Part shown: piece after piece, positions 1 to 8,435 of the stretch | Numbering within the stretch: position 1 is the first letter of the stretch | How the letters are laid out: each line of letters begins with the position of its first letter | DNA from: an uncultured bacterium | GTDB taxonomy: Bacteria > Desulfobacterota > BSN033 > UBA1163 | DNA length: 46,160 nt | Direction of reading: 5' to 3' | Assembly (NCBI GenBank): GCA_938002255.1 | Contig: CALLAL010000015.1 | Span: 1 to 46,160 of the forward strand | Program-made: the position numbers and the translations under genes | Notes under the pieces: generated by a model | What the model was told of the DNA's origin: nothing | Database searches by the model: none | Seen by the model: only the letters and a program-made list of their open reading frames with translations

Positions 1-1791
1 TCGATATACTGTAAGATCTGTTTTCCCATCATTATCAAAATCAACTGCGCTGAGCACAATAAAAGCCTGGAGGATCGTTCCGGCCTGCCCAACGGTCAAA
101 AAGCTGTTTCCCCTAAACGTAACCCCGAAGAGGTGATTAAAGGTTCTCGATTCTCTCAGAGACCATGTCACTCCATCCGATGAGGTGAGGAGCGTTCCAA
201 ATCCACCAACGGTTGTAAAAGTATTGCTACCGAAGGTGATAGCGAAAAGATCATCAACCGTTCCTGATGGTTGAGTTGCCCAGGTGGTTCCATTGCTGGA
301 TGTGAGGATAGTCCCAAAACTTCCAACCGCTACAAAGAAATTATTCCCAAAACTAACCCCAAAAAGATCCTCGGTCGTGCTGGAGGTTCGAAGGGTCCAG
401 GTTTCACCCTCCGGTGAAGTCAGGATCTCTCCAAAGCCACCGACCGCCACAAAGAGATTATCCCCGAAGGTCACACTAAAAAGATCTTCGGTTGTTCCGG
501 ATGTTTGTAGAGTCCAGCTCACCCCATCCAAGGAGGTTAAGATCTCGCCAAACCCACCTACCACTATAAAGAGATTATTCCCAAAAGTCACGCCGAAAAG
601 GTCGTTGGTCGTTCCCGAGGTTCTGGGAGTCCAAGTCATACCGTCAGGAGAGGTCAGAATGGTTCCCAACGTACCGACTGCTACAAAAAGATTATTCCCA
701 AAAACCACTCCAAAAAGATCTTCTGTTGTGCCTGAGGTTCGAGAAGTCCAGTTTATCCCATCTGATGAGGTCTGAATGGCGCCCAACTCTCCCACACTGA
801 CATAGAGGTTATGATTCGAGGCAACCCCAAAAAGCCAATCGGTCGAGCCTGAAGACCTTAAGGCCCAGTTTGTGTTATTGGGAGAGGTTAGAATGGTTCC
901 AAAATCTCCGACTCCTACAAAGAGGTCCTCAGCGAAAACAATTCCGAAAAGATCATTCGGGGTTCCTGAAGTTCGCACGGTCCAACTACTTCCATTCGAA
1001 GACGTAATGATCGTTCCCAAACTCCCAACGGCAATAAAATTTCCATCGCCAAAGAAGACTCCAAAAAGATCGTCAAGGATATCTGAATTCTCAACAGTCC
1101 AATCTATACCATTTGTTGACCTCAGTACCTCTCCTTCTGTTCCCACAGCAACAAAAGTATTATTTCCGAAGGCAGCTCCAAATAGCCACTGTGCTGTACC
1201 AGAGGTCTGGATGGTCCAGGTCTCACTGTCAGGAGAGGTGAGGATCTCACCATTGCTTCCTACAACTACAAAGAGGTTATTGCCAAAGGTTACCCCAAAA
1301 AGAATCTCAGAGGTTCCAGAGGTCTGGGCGGTCCATGTCACTCCATCGGGTGAGGTCAAGACCGTCCCTAAATCTCCAACGGCCACAAATCTGTTATTTC
1401 CAAACCTCACTCCCCATAGATCATTTGTGGTTCCTGAGGTTTGAGAAATCCAGTTCACTCCATCAGAGGAAGTTAAAATAGTTCCAAAACCACCAACAGC
1501 AACAAAAGTCCCATTGCCGAAAGTGATTCCTAATAAGTCATTGATGGTTCCAGAACTCCGTAATGTCCAGGCTGTTCCATCGAAAGAAGTCATGATCGTG
1601 CCTGCGGCTCCAACCGTTACAAACTGATTACTGTCCGCTGAAACACCGTAGAGAGGGTTTCCCTGTGGAAGGGGATTTCGCCACTTCCATGCGTGAGGTA
1701 CAGCCCCCTGAAGGATATTAGGAGCGGTCAATATGACCAAAAGAATTAAACAAAGCCAAAAGGTAAATATCTTATAACGATATTTAAGCAT
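1..1791 (-). CDS. Secreted 14-repeat FVAVG propeller protein with C-terminal FG-GAP cassette (3' end outside window)
   Basis: The frame is open from ATG at 1791 to the left edge (597 codons, no stop), so the gene is partial. An AAGGGG ribosome-binding site precedes the ATG. The N-terminus (MLKYRYKIFTFWLCLILLVI) is a signal peptide. I count 14 repeats of about 39 residues, each with L-F-G-V-x-F-G-N-N-x-F-V-A-V-G, then G-x-I-L-T-S-x-D-G and W-T-x-R-T-S-G. The SxDGxxW part resembles the Asp-box of BNR and Ycf48-type propellers. Fourteen repeats suggest two seven-bladed propellers. The last visible residues (VDFDNDGKTDLTVYR) begin the 46-residue FG-GAP-like cassette seen elsewhere in the window. 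It is a paralogue of the gene at 34155-36761. It is probably exported; no enzymatic residues are recognised and the function is unknown. Confidence 0.88.
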   Translation of the reverse strand, partial: MLKYRYKIFTFWLCLILLVILTAPNILQGAVPHAWKWRNPLPQGNPLYGVSADSNQFVTVGAAGTIMTSFDGTAWTLRSSGTINDLLGITFGNGTFVAVGGFGTILTSSDGVNWISQTSGTTNDLWGVRFGNNRFVAVGDLGTVLTSPDGVTWTAQTSGTSEILFGVTFGNNLFVVVGSNGEILTSPDSETWTIQTSGTAQWLFGAAFGNNTFVAVGTEGEVLRSTNGIDWTVENSDILDDLFGVFFGDGNFIAVGSLGTIITSSNGSSWTVRTSGTPNDLFGIVFAEDLFVGVGDFGTILTSPNNTNWALRSSGSTDWLFGVASNHNLYVSVGELGAIQTSSDGINWTSRTSGTTEDLFGVVFGNNLFVAVGTLGTILTSPDGMTWTPRTSGTTNDLFGVTFGNNLFIVVGGFGEILTSLDGVSWTLQTSGTTEDLFSVTFGDNLFVAVGGFGEILTSPEGETWTLRTSSTTEDLFGVSFGNNFFVAVGSFGTILTSSNGTTWATQPSGTVDDLFAITFGSNTFTTVGGFGTLLTSSDGVTWSLRESRTFNHLFGVTFRGNSFLTVGQAGTILQAFIVLSAVDFDNDGKTDLTVYR

Positions 1792-1893
1792 GAATTCCCC
1801 TTTCTGAATTGAAGTGAGCGTAATACAAGCCCGATATTCTTATGCAGGCTTTTTCCTACGCCTACCAAAATTTTACCCTTAAAAACATTTGAT

Positions 1894-1930
1894 CCCCCTG
1901 ACCCTAACCATGTCGGTTAGGGTCAGGGGG
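1894..1930 (-). terminator. Strong intrinsic terminator hairpin
   Basis: Perfect 16-bp inverted repeat (1894-1909 and 1915-1930) with a 5-nt loop, 10 bp beyond the stop of the gene at 1940. On the minus strand it is followed by AUCAAAUGUUUUU, so the U-run is slightly displaced from the stem. It ends the 1940-3625 transcript and separates it from the 1791 gene. Confidence 0.8.
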
Positions 1931-1939
1931 AAATCGATT

Positions 1940-3625
1940 TTAATAATATGGCCACAACGTTAAAGGAACGTCACTCGGTTCACCACCCCAACCCACCAGG
2001 TAAGGAATCCCGGTGCCAGAAGGAGCAATGACCCATATGCCTGTCAAACGATTGTAGATAGCCACATCATCAATTCCATCTTTGTCAAAATCCCCTGACA
2101 CAGGGAAATCATCCAAGCCACCTCCCAACTGATAAGCGAACGGAAGGCGACCACTTGATGGGATGATGTACCAATTCATAATGTTGGTTAGAGAAGTTGG
2201 GCGATAGACGGCAATATCGGTTAACCGATCCCCATCATAATCACCAGGAACCGGAATATCATTGGGGTCTCCGCCCCAGGCCACTCCATAAGGAGTTGCC
2301 CCTGAAGATGGAAGGACATACCAGGCTCCTAAACTCCCACGATAAACGGCGGGGTCTGTTTTCCCATCCCCATCATAGTCGCCAGGAACCGGGACATCTG
2401 TTACATCTCCTCCCCAACCGATTCCATAGGGTTCTGCACCAGAAGAGGGAATCACATACCAGGCTCCTGTGTCAGTTCGGTAAACCGCAACATCACTCTT
2501 CCCATCCCCATCATAGTCGCCTGCTACAGGAACATCCGTGGCCTCTCCTCCCCATCCAATCCCATAAGGGGCGGCGCCAGAGGAAGGTATCACATACCAG
2601 CCTCCGTTGCTACTTCTGTAAACAGCGATGTCTGTTTTTCCATCTCCATCATAATCGCCAGGAGTTGGGACATCGGTTGGATCACCGCCCCAACCCACTC
2701 CATAGGGTGCGGCACCAGAAGAGGGAATCACATACCAGGCCCCTGTATCCCCGCGATAGATCACTACATCCGTTTTGCCATCAAGATCAAAATCGTTTTT
2801 AGGAATAGGCAAAGCACCGCCAAAGATCTTGCCCATTACACTGAATAGGTCTGTAAAGGCAACCAAAGTTTCAAACGTTCCATCTCCATTGGTATCAGCA
2901 AGTACCTGGAAGAAGTTAGTGCCGATTGGACTACCGGTAACTGTGTGCTCGATTGCAGGATCTCCAACGAACAGCATCCCGGAAAATTCAGGCAAAGAGA
3001 CAGGGTAATCTGTATCCCATCTTAAGAAGGGTCCTATTTTCCCATTGAGTGCCCCCCTGAAGTCACCTGGGGCACCAATGCCAACATCCTCTGTAAAATT
3101 GATTGCCCTGATTCCTGGTGTAACATTTGGAAAGAAATTGACACCGTAGGGATGGATGACAAGATAATTTCCAGCTACAGGGGCATCCACTCTTATACGG
3201 ACTCGAACGAATGAGATTTGATCTCCATCGACCACATTCTCTTGAGCAAACGCCGCTTCTAATGCCAAGATTAAATCGGCGCTACCGGTGCCTCCAATAA
3301 TAGGGGTAATTGCATCGGCAGCCCACCAGAAGAGCTCATCAGGGCTATTACCAGGGACTGTGATCGGTTGACCGGGATTAGGAACAACCCCATCAAGAAG
3401 ACAGGGATCAACAACAATATCCGGACCTCCAAGAGGGTCTGGCACGGTGACGGGCTGTTCCGTACAGAGTTGTAAAGCAATTCCTGTGGAATCACGGTAC
3501 CATAGCGGAAAACCTGTTTCAGGATCTATAGGACCATGTGAAACCAAAGCACCATAAACGATCTGACTAAAACCTCCCAGAAAAACAAAAACAATCATAC
3601 TAATGAGCAATTTTTTTCTTTCCAT
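1940..3625 (-). CDS. Secreted protein: GFPLWY-type N-terminal domain plus six FG-GAP-like repeats
   Basis: ATG at 3625 is chosen because AAAGGAGG lies just upstream; an in-frame start 17 codons earlier lacks this. The product is 561 residues. A signal peptide (MERKKLLISMIVFVFLGG) is followed by a domain of about 250 residues with D-P-E-T-G-F-P-L-W-Y-R-D, two cysteines, F-W-W-A-A and G-D-F-R-G-A-L. From memory this pattern recurs in uncharacterised secreted bacterial proteins; I know no function. From about residue 278 come six 46-residue repeats with [14 protein letters not shown]-like calcium-binding loops, GAWYVIPSSG and PYGxGWGG; the last two are degenerate. The gene is preceded by a sigma-54 promoter and paired enhancer sites (separate entries), which makes it the one cassette protein here with visible ties to the MCO operon's control. 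Confidence 0.88.
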   Translation of the reverse strand: MERKKLLISMIVFVFLGGFSQIVYGALVSHGPIDPETGFPLWYRDSTGIALQLCTEQPVTVPDPLGGPDIVVDPCLLDGVVPNPGQPITVPGNSPDELFWWAADAITPIIGGTGSADLILALEAAFAQENVVDGDQISFVRVRIRVDAPVAGNYLVIHPYGVNFFPNVTPGIRAINFTEDVGIGAPGDFRGALNGKIGPFLRWDTDYPVSLPEFSGMLFVGDPAIEHTVTGSPIGTNFFQVLADTNGDGTFETLVAFTDLFSVMGKIFGGALPIPKNDFDLDGKTDVVIYRGDTGAWYVIPSSGAAPYGVGWGGDPTDVPTPGDYDGDGKTDIAVYRSSNGGWYVIPSSGAAPYGIGWGGEATDVPVAGDYDGDGKSDVAVYRTDTGAWYVIPSSGAEPYGIGWGGDVTDVPVPGDYDGDGKTDPAVYRGSLGAWYVLPSSGATPYGVAWGGDPNDIPVPGDYDGDRLTDIAVYRPTSLTNIMNWYIIPSSGRLPFAYQLGGGLDDFPVSGDFDKDGIDDVAIYNRLTGIWVIAPSGTGIPYLVGWGGEPSDVPLTLWPYY

Positions 3626-3671
3626 ACAACCTCCTTTGGTGATACGTATATTACTTCTTTCAGATAATAAC

Positions 3672-3688
3672 AGCAATTCTTATACCAA
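3672..3688 (-). promoter_or_regulatory. Sigma-54 (-24/-12) promoter of the 3625 gene
   Basis: The minus strand reads TTGGTATAAGAATTGCT, with GG and GC separated by exactly 10 nt as sigma-54 requires and a canonical TTGCT -12 element. The -24 element (TTGGTA) is less canonical than TTGGCA. Predicted start near 3661 gives a leader of about 36 nt to the ATG. Confidence 0.72.
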
Positions 3689-3751
3689 AAATATTATGCA
3701 ACAAACTATTTGAATTCATTTAACCTTTTTAAAAATATCCCTTGAACGATC

Positions 3752-3785
3752 AGGCAAAATGCCTTAAAGACAGGGCAAATTACCT
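3752..3785 (-). promoter_or_regulatory. Paired upstream activator sites (palindromes)
   Basis: Two palindromic sites, AGGCAAAATGCCTT (3752-3765) and AGGGCAAATTACCT (3772-3785), start 20 bp apart. The proximal one begins 66 bp from the GG of the -24 element. They match, with deviations, the AGG-N2-AATT-N2-CCT sites upstream of the promoters at 22029 and 22675. Inferred binding sites for a sigma-54 activator. Confidence 0.6.
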
Positions 3786-3804
3786 TTATGAAAATATTTA
3801 GAGG

Positions 3805-4803
3805 TCAAAACACCATTTTAAGGTTCGAAAATGCCATCTGGTACCCACTAATGATTAGAAAAATGGTAAGGCAGAGTAGGGAAAAAATAACCAGTCTCTT
3901 TTGAATGCGTGGAGCAATCTCTTTCAGGCTCTCAATGCTTCGGGCTTTCATTAAGGCTCCCACCCCTATGCCTGAAACTCCAGAACCCAAGAAAGTCATA
4001 TAGATGGGGTATCCGATATAACGATATTCACTCTGCAGAATGCAGAAGGGGCAGTGATGGGTTGGAAGTTCGTAGATATATAGGCAGATAAAGGAGATTA
4101 AAGCCAGAGCAGCAACAATAAGCGTAGCCCCATTGGTAAATGTAAACAGCCACCCTCCCTTCCCTTTCCAATAGAACACCACACCTTCTCCAATGCTCAA
4201 GCCAGCCCCAAGATAGAGCAAAACTTCGAGTGGAAGTCTTGGAAGGGCTATGAGTGAGGAGGTGATCCCTTGTTTCTCCGGAGTGAAAAGGGCTCCACAA
4301 CAGGAGGTGATGATGTCTGGATGAAGTCCGAGAAAATAACTGGTCTGAATTATTGTTTCTGCAAGGATAAGGGGCACGGCAAAAAGGAGCAACCCATATT
4401 TCCATTTGATTAAGGGATAATCATATGCCCGGTTATCCGTGTAATTGATAATCAACCAGAGGCCTGCGAATAGAAAGTTAATCATCTTCAGAAGAAAGGT
4501 TGGATAGCCCCATCGGTTGACATTAAGCGTTCCAGCCGCACACATTGCACCTGAAAAAAGAGGACTCAGGTGATCCGCTGTATAGATGAAGAGAAAGAAG
4601 GAAAGAACCTGGAAGGAGAAAGCATAGGCCATTACCGTAGAAATAAGATAGGTCTTCCGTTCAAGGCTTAACTGGACCTCGCTTCCGCTCTTGAGATCCC
4701 ATTTTTTTAGGATAAGTAACCCAAAATAGGCAGATAAGATCAGCATTAAACTGATCAGGATTGAACCAATGGAGAGGGCGAGGATGGCAGGGTGAAGAAT
4801 CAT
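3805..4803 (-). CDS. Polytopic membrane protein with CPFC motif, partner of NosL/ABC copper cluster
   Basis: 332 residues with about eight hydrophobic segments. The loops carry cysteines: SGAMCAAGTLNVNRWGYP near residue 85, TSCCGALF near 166 and HHCPFCILQSEYRYIGYP near 255. CxxC and CC pairs facing a compartment suggest metal or thiol-disulfide chemistry. It is the last gene of a same-strand set with an ABC transporter, a small anchored protein and two NosL proteins, so copper trafficking is inferred from context. I do not recognise a named family. The ATG at 4803 has no good ribosome-binding site, and a hexanucleotide repeat lies directly upstream, so the start is uncertain. Confidence 0.8.
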   Translation of the reverse strand: MILHPAILALSIGSILISLMLILSAYFGLLILKKWDLKSGSEVQLSLERKTYLISTVMAYAFSFQVLSFFLFIYTADHLSPLFSGAMCAAGTLNVNRWGYPTFLLKMINFLFAGLWLIINYTDNRAYDYPLIKWKYGLLLFAVPLILAETIIQTSYFLGLHPDIITSCCGALFTPEKQGITSSLIALPRLPLEVLLYLGAGLSIGEGVVFYWKGKGGWLFTFTNGATLIVAALALISFICLYIYELPTHHCPFCILQSEYRYIGYPIYMTFLGSGVSGIGVGALMKARSIESLKEIAPRIQKRLVIFSLLCLTIFLIISGYQMAFSNLKMVF

Positions 4804-4810
4804 AATCGGA

Positions 4811-4837
4811 GTGTTAGTGTCAGTGTCAGTGTCACTG
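4811..4837. repeat. Hexanucleotide microsatellite (GTGTCA)n
   Basis: Four tandem units, GTGTTA then GTGTCA three times, followed by CTG, just upstream of the start at 4803. Related short GTGTC/GACAC-rich runs occur near 5643-5655, 7575-7605, 7757-7770 and 9988-10024, all in or between genes of the copper island. Confidence 0.7.
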
Positions 4838-4918
4838 TTTTTATGCAGGGAGTACTACTGCTTCAATTTTTTTGGCCTAATCATTTAAACGGCAGCACCT
4901 CGGTACCGCAATATTTTC

Positions 4919-5593
4919 TTAATTTCTTATGATTTTTCCGTCTCTCATCTCAATGACACGGTGAACCAGTGGCGATTCGTGAATCATAGGATCATGACTG
5001 GCAATGAGGATGGTTTTTCCCTCTTGATTTAACTTCCCCATGATGTCCATAAACTCAATGGAGAGCTTTGTATCCAGATGCGCGGTCGGTTCATCTGCAA
5101 TGATAATAGAAGGATGATTGATTAAGGCACGGGCGATGGTCACCCTCTGCGTCTCTCCTCCTGAAAGCCAATCGACTCGCACAGAGGCTTTCTGAGCCAT
5201 ACCGAAGAGGTTGAGAAGTTCATATGCTCTCTTTGCTAAAGATCCCCTCTTCTCTCCAGAAGGATAGGCAGGCGTCATCACATTCTCAATTGCTGTTAAC
5301 CCTTTGATGAGATTAAACTGCTGAAAGATGAATCCAAAGGTCTTGCGTCTTACTTCTGTAAGAAACCGCTCTGGGAGGCTGGTGATCTCCCGATCAAAAA
5401 GAAAAATCCTGCCTGCCGTAGGTCTGGCCATGCTGCCAATCAGACTTAACAGGGTCGTCTTGCCCGAACCACTTGGACCTTTAAAAACAGTGATCTGATG
5501 AGATGAAATCGATAGATCAATCCCATCAATCGCCACAAACTCATTGGGCTTCCCCATGTGAAAGACTTTTTTAATGTTTTGGAGTTGAATCAT
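4919..5593 (-). CDS. ABC transporter ATP-binding protein (LolD/MacB type)
   Basis: 224 residues, the usual length for a stand-alone LolD/MacB-like ATPase. Walker A GPSGSGKTT is at 39-47, Q-loop near 91, signature LSGGE at 143-147, Walker B IIIADE at 163-168 with the D-loop AHLD after it, and the H-loop His at 200. It should energise the permease encoded just upstream at 5659-6789. This subfamily usually drives mechanotransmission or lipoprotein/substrate release in the periplasm rather than classical import. With NosL-like proteins next door, a role like NosF in copper-site assembly is inferred, not shown. No strong ribosome-binding site precedes ATG 5593, and a REP-like palindrome lies in the 65-bp gap. 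Confidence 0.92.
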   Translation of the reverse strand: MIQLQNIKKVFHMGKPNEFVAIDGIDLSISSHQITVFKGPSGSGKTTLLSLIGSMARPTAGRIFLFDREITSLPERFLTEVRRKTFGFIFQQFNLIKGLTAIENVMTPAYPSGEKRGSLAKRAYELLNLFGMAQKASVRVDWLSGGETQRVTIARALINHPSIIIADEPTAHLDTKLSIEFMDIMGKLNQEGKTILIASHDPMIHESPLVHRVIEMRDGKIIRN

Positions 5594-5615
5594 GATTTAT
5601 GAATCCACATCTGCT

Positions 5616-5640
5616 GTAGCCGCAGGCTGAAGCCCGCGAC
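5616..5640. repeat. REP-like palindrome
   Basis: Core CGCAGGCTGAAGCCCGCG (5621-5638), flanked by GTAGC on the left, between the permease and ATPase genes. Other members or fragments are at 6806-6830, 8343-8420, 13240-13309, 28577-28594 and about 32621-32650. Confidence 0.7.
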
Positions 5641-5658
5641 GACTGTCACTGCCACTTT

Positions 5659-6789
5659 TCACCCCCTCATCACCATATCCGGATCAATCGTGGCTGTCCT
5701 CCAGGAGGGAATCAGGGTTGCTATCGTGTAGGGCACAACGGTCAAAAAGAGGAGAGCAACGACCTGATAAAAATCGATAAAAGGGGTTAGCCGAAATTTT
5801 GGATAGAGCACGGCCCATCCCTTGAGGACAGGCTCAAACATCACGGATGATGAAAAAAAGATATGGAGGTAAGCCAGAATGACTCCAAGCAAAAAGGAGG
5901 AGAGAGACACAACCGTTCCCTCCCAGAATTTCATTAAAAGGATATCTGAAGTCTCCCAGCCAATGGCTTTTAAGATTCCGATTTCCCGTTTTTCTTCCAT
6001 GCTTAAACCAGACGCCTTTTCCCATGCCAGAATCACAAAAGCCAGAATAGATCCCAAAAGGATGATCAGAAGCAGGCCTCCCCGCCAGTTAAAAGAAGCA
6101 TCATAGGTCCTCAGAATTTCATCCCTTAAAATGGGGCGGGTATCGGGTAGAAGCTGTGTGATCTTTGTGGCAATCGTAGTTAACTCTTTCGGGTTCCTTA
6201 CCCGAACAGTCAGATCGGTTACATAGCCTTCGGGAATGGCAAAGATTTTTTTGAAATCGGTCTCGGATATCAAAATCAAATCCGAAGATACAAGTTCGGA
6301 ATCCGAAGACAGAGTGCTTTTGATTTTTAAAAAGAGGTAAGATCCATCCTGAGCCTTAAGGGGAAGCGTACCAAATTGATCTCCTGGAAGATTTTTTTCA
6401 ATGCCTTTTCCAATTATCACCGATCCTGAATCAAAATGTTTTTCATTGACCATCAGCGTATAGTTCGCCCCATTGGTTGGATCAAAATAGTATCCCCAGA
6501 GTCTTCCCTTGACTGACTCCACCCCCCGAATCTTTTGAATCATCTCTCCATAATCGAGAGGAATCAGGTCATGCCTTCCTGCGAGAAGGCGCTGAACCAT
6601 CATTTCAGGAGCATCTTTCAAGATGAGTGCGGCTTCTCTTTTAAGGGCGTAAGTAAAAAACATGACCGAGGCAAGAAAAAAAACTATACAGGTATAGACC
6701 CCAATTAAGGCGAGATTCTTCCCCTTTCTCCGGAAAAGGGAAGATAAGGTATAATCAAGAATGTTTCGCTGTTTTTCGATCCACGTCAT
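5659..6789 (-). CDS. FtsX/MacB-type ABC transporter permease
   Basis: 376 residues in the MacB/FtsX plan: one transmembrane helix near residues 25-48 (LALIGVYTCIVFFLASVMFF), a periplasmic domain of about 180 residues, then three C-terminal helices (about 235-255, 282-310 and 343-362) around the conserved EKREIGILKAIGW segment. It pairs with the ATPase at 4919-5593. Four transmembrane helices with a large extracytoplasmic domain are typical of the family. Its place after two NosL genes suggests an analogue of the NosDFY transporter that supports copper-protein maturation; that role is inference. A GAGGGAAG ribosome-binding site lies about 12 nt before ATG 6789. Confidence 0.9.
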   Translation of the reverse strand: MTWIEKQRNILDYTLSSLFRRKGKNLALIGVYTCIVFFLASVMFFTYALKREAALILKDAPEMMVQRLLAGRHDLIPLDYGEMIQKIRGVESVKGRLWGYYFDPTNGANYTLMVNEKHFDSGSVIIGKGIEKNLPGDQFGTLPLKAQDGSYLFLKIKSTLSSDSELVSSDLILISETDFKKIFAIPEGYVTDLTVRVRNPKELTTIATKITQLLPDTRPILRDEILRTYDASFNWRGGLLLIILLGSILAFVILAWEKASGLSMEEKREIGILKAIGWETSDILLMKFWEGTVVSLSSFLLGVILAYLHIFFSSSVMFEPVLKGWAVLYPKFRLTPFIDFYQVVALLFLTVVPYTIATLIPSWRTATIDPDMVMRG

Positions 6790-6833
6790 TGTTTTAAATG
6801 CTTCCCTCAGGCAAAAAACCTGCGGCTACCCTT

Positions 6834-7145
6834 CTACTCTCCTTGACGTTTTTTCAGGTGGGGCGGTACCGACAAAATCGCACCCGATGGGAAATAGTCA
6901 AAGGCCATCGGGTAGTCCTGAAAAGCCGTGTTTAAATCTGCCATTGAGGGATGTCGGGTATATCGAGCATCAGTAAAGAGGGCAAGATCGGTTAATTCCA
7001 ACGACTTAACCATCTCACTCCTTCTCTGAAGAATGAGAAGATCTGCCTTTTGGCGAATCACCGTATGGCCACACAGTCCCCCCAAAAGGCCTAAAAGAAA
7101 AACGATCCAGATAAGAAATAGATTTGACTTCCTTCGAAACATCAA
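6834..7145 (-). CDS. Small membrane-anchored protein of the NosL cluster
   Basis: 103 residues with one N-terminal hydrophobic helix (NLFLIWIVFLLGLLGGLCGH) and a soluble tail of about 75 residues holding SLELTDLALFTDARYTRHPS and YFPSGAILSVPPHL. The start overlaps the upstream NosL stop by 4 bp (ATGA), so translation is probably coupled. The tail is predicted to be periplasmic. No catalytic motif is recognised. Its fixed place between NosL and the ABC permease suggests an accessory subunit of the transporter or copper-delivery complex. The family is unknown to me. Confidence 0.8.
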   Translation of the reverse strand: MMFRRKSNLFLIWIVFLLGLLGGLCGHTVIRQKADLLILQRRSEMVKSLELTDLALFTDARYTRHPSMADLNTAFQDYPMAFDYFPSGAILSVPPHLKKRQGE

Positions 7146-7633
7146 TCCAACCCTTTCAAAACCTCCGGAGTGATTTCCTGAAACCTCAACAGGGCCTTGC
7201 CCACATGGTCGACCATAAATTCCTCTGCATCCTCCTTCTTTTCAAAAGGGATCAGTTCTTTCCCCATCGGTCCATAGATATTGCTCCCGATGATGTAGTA
7301 AGCCTTTAATCCATCAATAGGAGCGAGGCGGTAGTAATCATTCACTTGAATGTAGTCAATATCGGTGTGACGTTTTGATGGATTGTATTTTTTTAGATGG
7401 TGATAGTATTTCATCATGTCTTTAACCCCGTCAAAAACCGCATAAGACCCATCTTTATAGACTATGGCGGAAAGCCAGTCCGGATATTTTGCCACAAACA
7501 TTCCACAGACGGGGCATTTATCTTTTGGCAGAGGCTTAATGGGTCTCCGATCTGCACCCTGAACGGGGGAAGAGAGATTCAGTGACAGGATCAGTGCCAG
7601 CGTCAGTGAAAGTTTTGGAAATATTTTGATCAT
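7142..7633 (-). CDS. NosL-family periplasmic copper protein
   Basis: From ATG 7633 (alternative ATG 7654) the product is 163 residues with a signal peptide (IFPKLSLTLALILSLNLSSP). The hallmark KCPVCGMFVAKYPDW follows, then YAVFDGVKDMMKYY, a NosL pattern. NosL binds Cu(I) and helps assemble copper centres. The C-terminus has FEKKEDAEEF, a motif repeated in its neighbour at 7778. A longer frame reaches 7771, but that extension runs through GTGTC-rich repeat sequence and is unlikely to be coding. No nosZ is nearby, so the client is more likely one of the multicopper oxidases encoded upstream; that is inference. Confidence 0.88.
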   Translation of the reverse strand: MIKIFPKLSLTLALILSLNLSSPVQGADRRPIKPLPKDKCPVCGMFVAKYPDWLSAIVYKDGSYAVFDGVKDMMKYYHHLKKYNPSKRHTDIDYIQVNDYYRLAPIDGLKAYYIIGSNIYGPMGKELIPFEKKEDAEEFMVDHVGKALLRFQEITPEVLKGLD

Positions 7634-7777
7634 GACTTCTATCCTTCTATTCATTGCTGTCTGATCGCCCTGATCGATTTTCAATTTTTTAAAAAACGCA
7701 CAGGCAGACTCTCCGACAGAGTCGGATCCCCCTGGCGGAAAGCCCGCTGCTACGGATACCGACACTATCACAGATCT

Positions 7778-8281
7778 CTATTTTTTATGTTGCATCCGTC
7801 TCATTTTTCTTCGTTCACGGATCATCTTGGTATCGGCATACATATCTTCGTAGGCAGCTTTGATGGCGATTTCAAAAGAAGTGATCTCACCTCCGTTCTC
7901 TTTGATAAATGCCTCAGCATCTTCCTTCTTTTCAAAAGCCCACTTTGCCCTTCGGGTCATCACCCCCGATTTGCTTCCGCCAATGACCCAGAAGGCTTTT
8001 TCTGCATCCACCAATCTCTTCGTGTTATAATCCCCGACCCAGATCACTTTGGGCGTTTTGTCAATATGGAGAGCCAGTTCGATACAGGCACAGTGAAGAC
8101 TGCACAGGCCCGCCGTTGCCCCATCATCATATTCAATCAACATCCGGCTATATCCGAAACGTTCCCGATCCATCCCGCAATAGGGGCAGGAAGGATGTTT
8201 CCCGACGTCTCCACTCGGTTGACTGTAAACCATCCCCCACGATAGGGTGATAACAAATACAGGCAACAGCATTTTTTTCAT
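7778..8281 (-). CDS. NosL-family copper protein with basic Met/Lys-rich tail
   Basis: 167 residues with signal peptide (MKKMLLPVFVITLSWGMVYS), then SCPYCGMDRERFGYSRM and GLCSLHCACIELALH. CxxCGM plus CSLHC is the extended cysteine/histidine set of NosL-like proteins. The C-terminus ends in a basic stretch with methionines and histidine (MIRERRKMRRMQHKK), which could add soft metal ligands. A strong AGGAGGAG ribosome-binding site precedes ATG 8281. It is the second NosL copy in the cluster and shares the FEKKEDAE motif with the 7142 gene, which suggests duplication and divergence. Copper binding is well grounded in the family; the client protein is not known. Confidence 0.9.
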   Translation of the reverse strand: MKKMLLPVFVITLSWGMVYSQPSGDVGKHPSCPYCGMDRERFGYSRMLIEYDDGATAGLCSLHCACIELALHIDKTPKVIWVGDYNTKRLVDAEKAFWVIGGSKSGVMTRRAKWAFEKKEDAEAFIKENGGEITSFEIAIKAAYEDMYADTKMIRERRKMRRMQHKK

Positions 8282-8342
8282 GATTTTTCTCCTCCTGTGA
8301 AAAATAATTGTATCCCGAATTTAGCGATTCTTTAAAAAACCC

Positions 8343-8420
8343 TGTAGTCGCAGGGAAGAATTACCTTCGGGTAAAAACCAAAAGCCCAAAAACTTCCCTG
8401 CAATGGTATTCGCAGGCTAC
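8343..8420. repeat. REP-like element with foldback structure in intergenic gap
   Basis: In the 154-bp gap between the NosL gene and the cytochrome fusion gene, CGCAGGGAAG and CTTCCCTGC are complementary and enclose a small TTACC-TTCG-GGTAA hairpin with a UUCG loop. The right end, ATTCGCAGGCTACC, resembles the REP-like family of the window. It could stabilise or separate transcripts. No clear promoter was found in this gap. Confidence 0.5.
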
Positions 8421-8435
8421 CCTCACAGATACGAT

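Noticed and set aside
284-1444. Plus-strand open frames with PKRSSVV-type repeats
   Set aside because: They are the antisense of the propeller repeats of the minus-strand gene at 1-1791, which has a signal peptide and ribosome-binding site.
1816-1832. GG-N10-GC pattern on the minus strand before the 1791 gene
   Set aside because: The -24 and -12 elements are poor (CGGGCTT and ACGCT), the leader would be only about 15 nt, and no paired sites lie upstream.
7634-7771. N-terminal extension of the second NosL protein to 7771
   Set aside because: It is encoded by GTGTC-rich repeat sequence and a REP-like fragment, and the signal peptide starts only after the ATG at 7633 or 7654.
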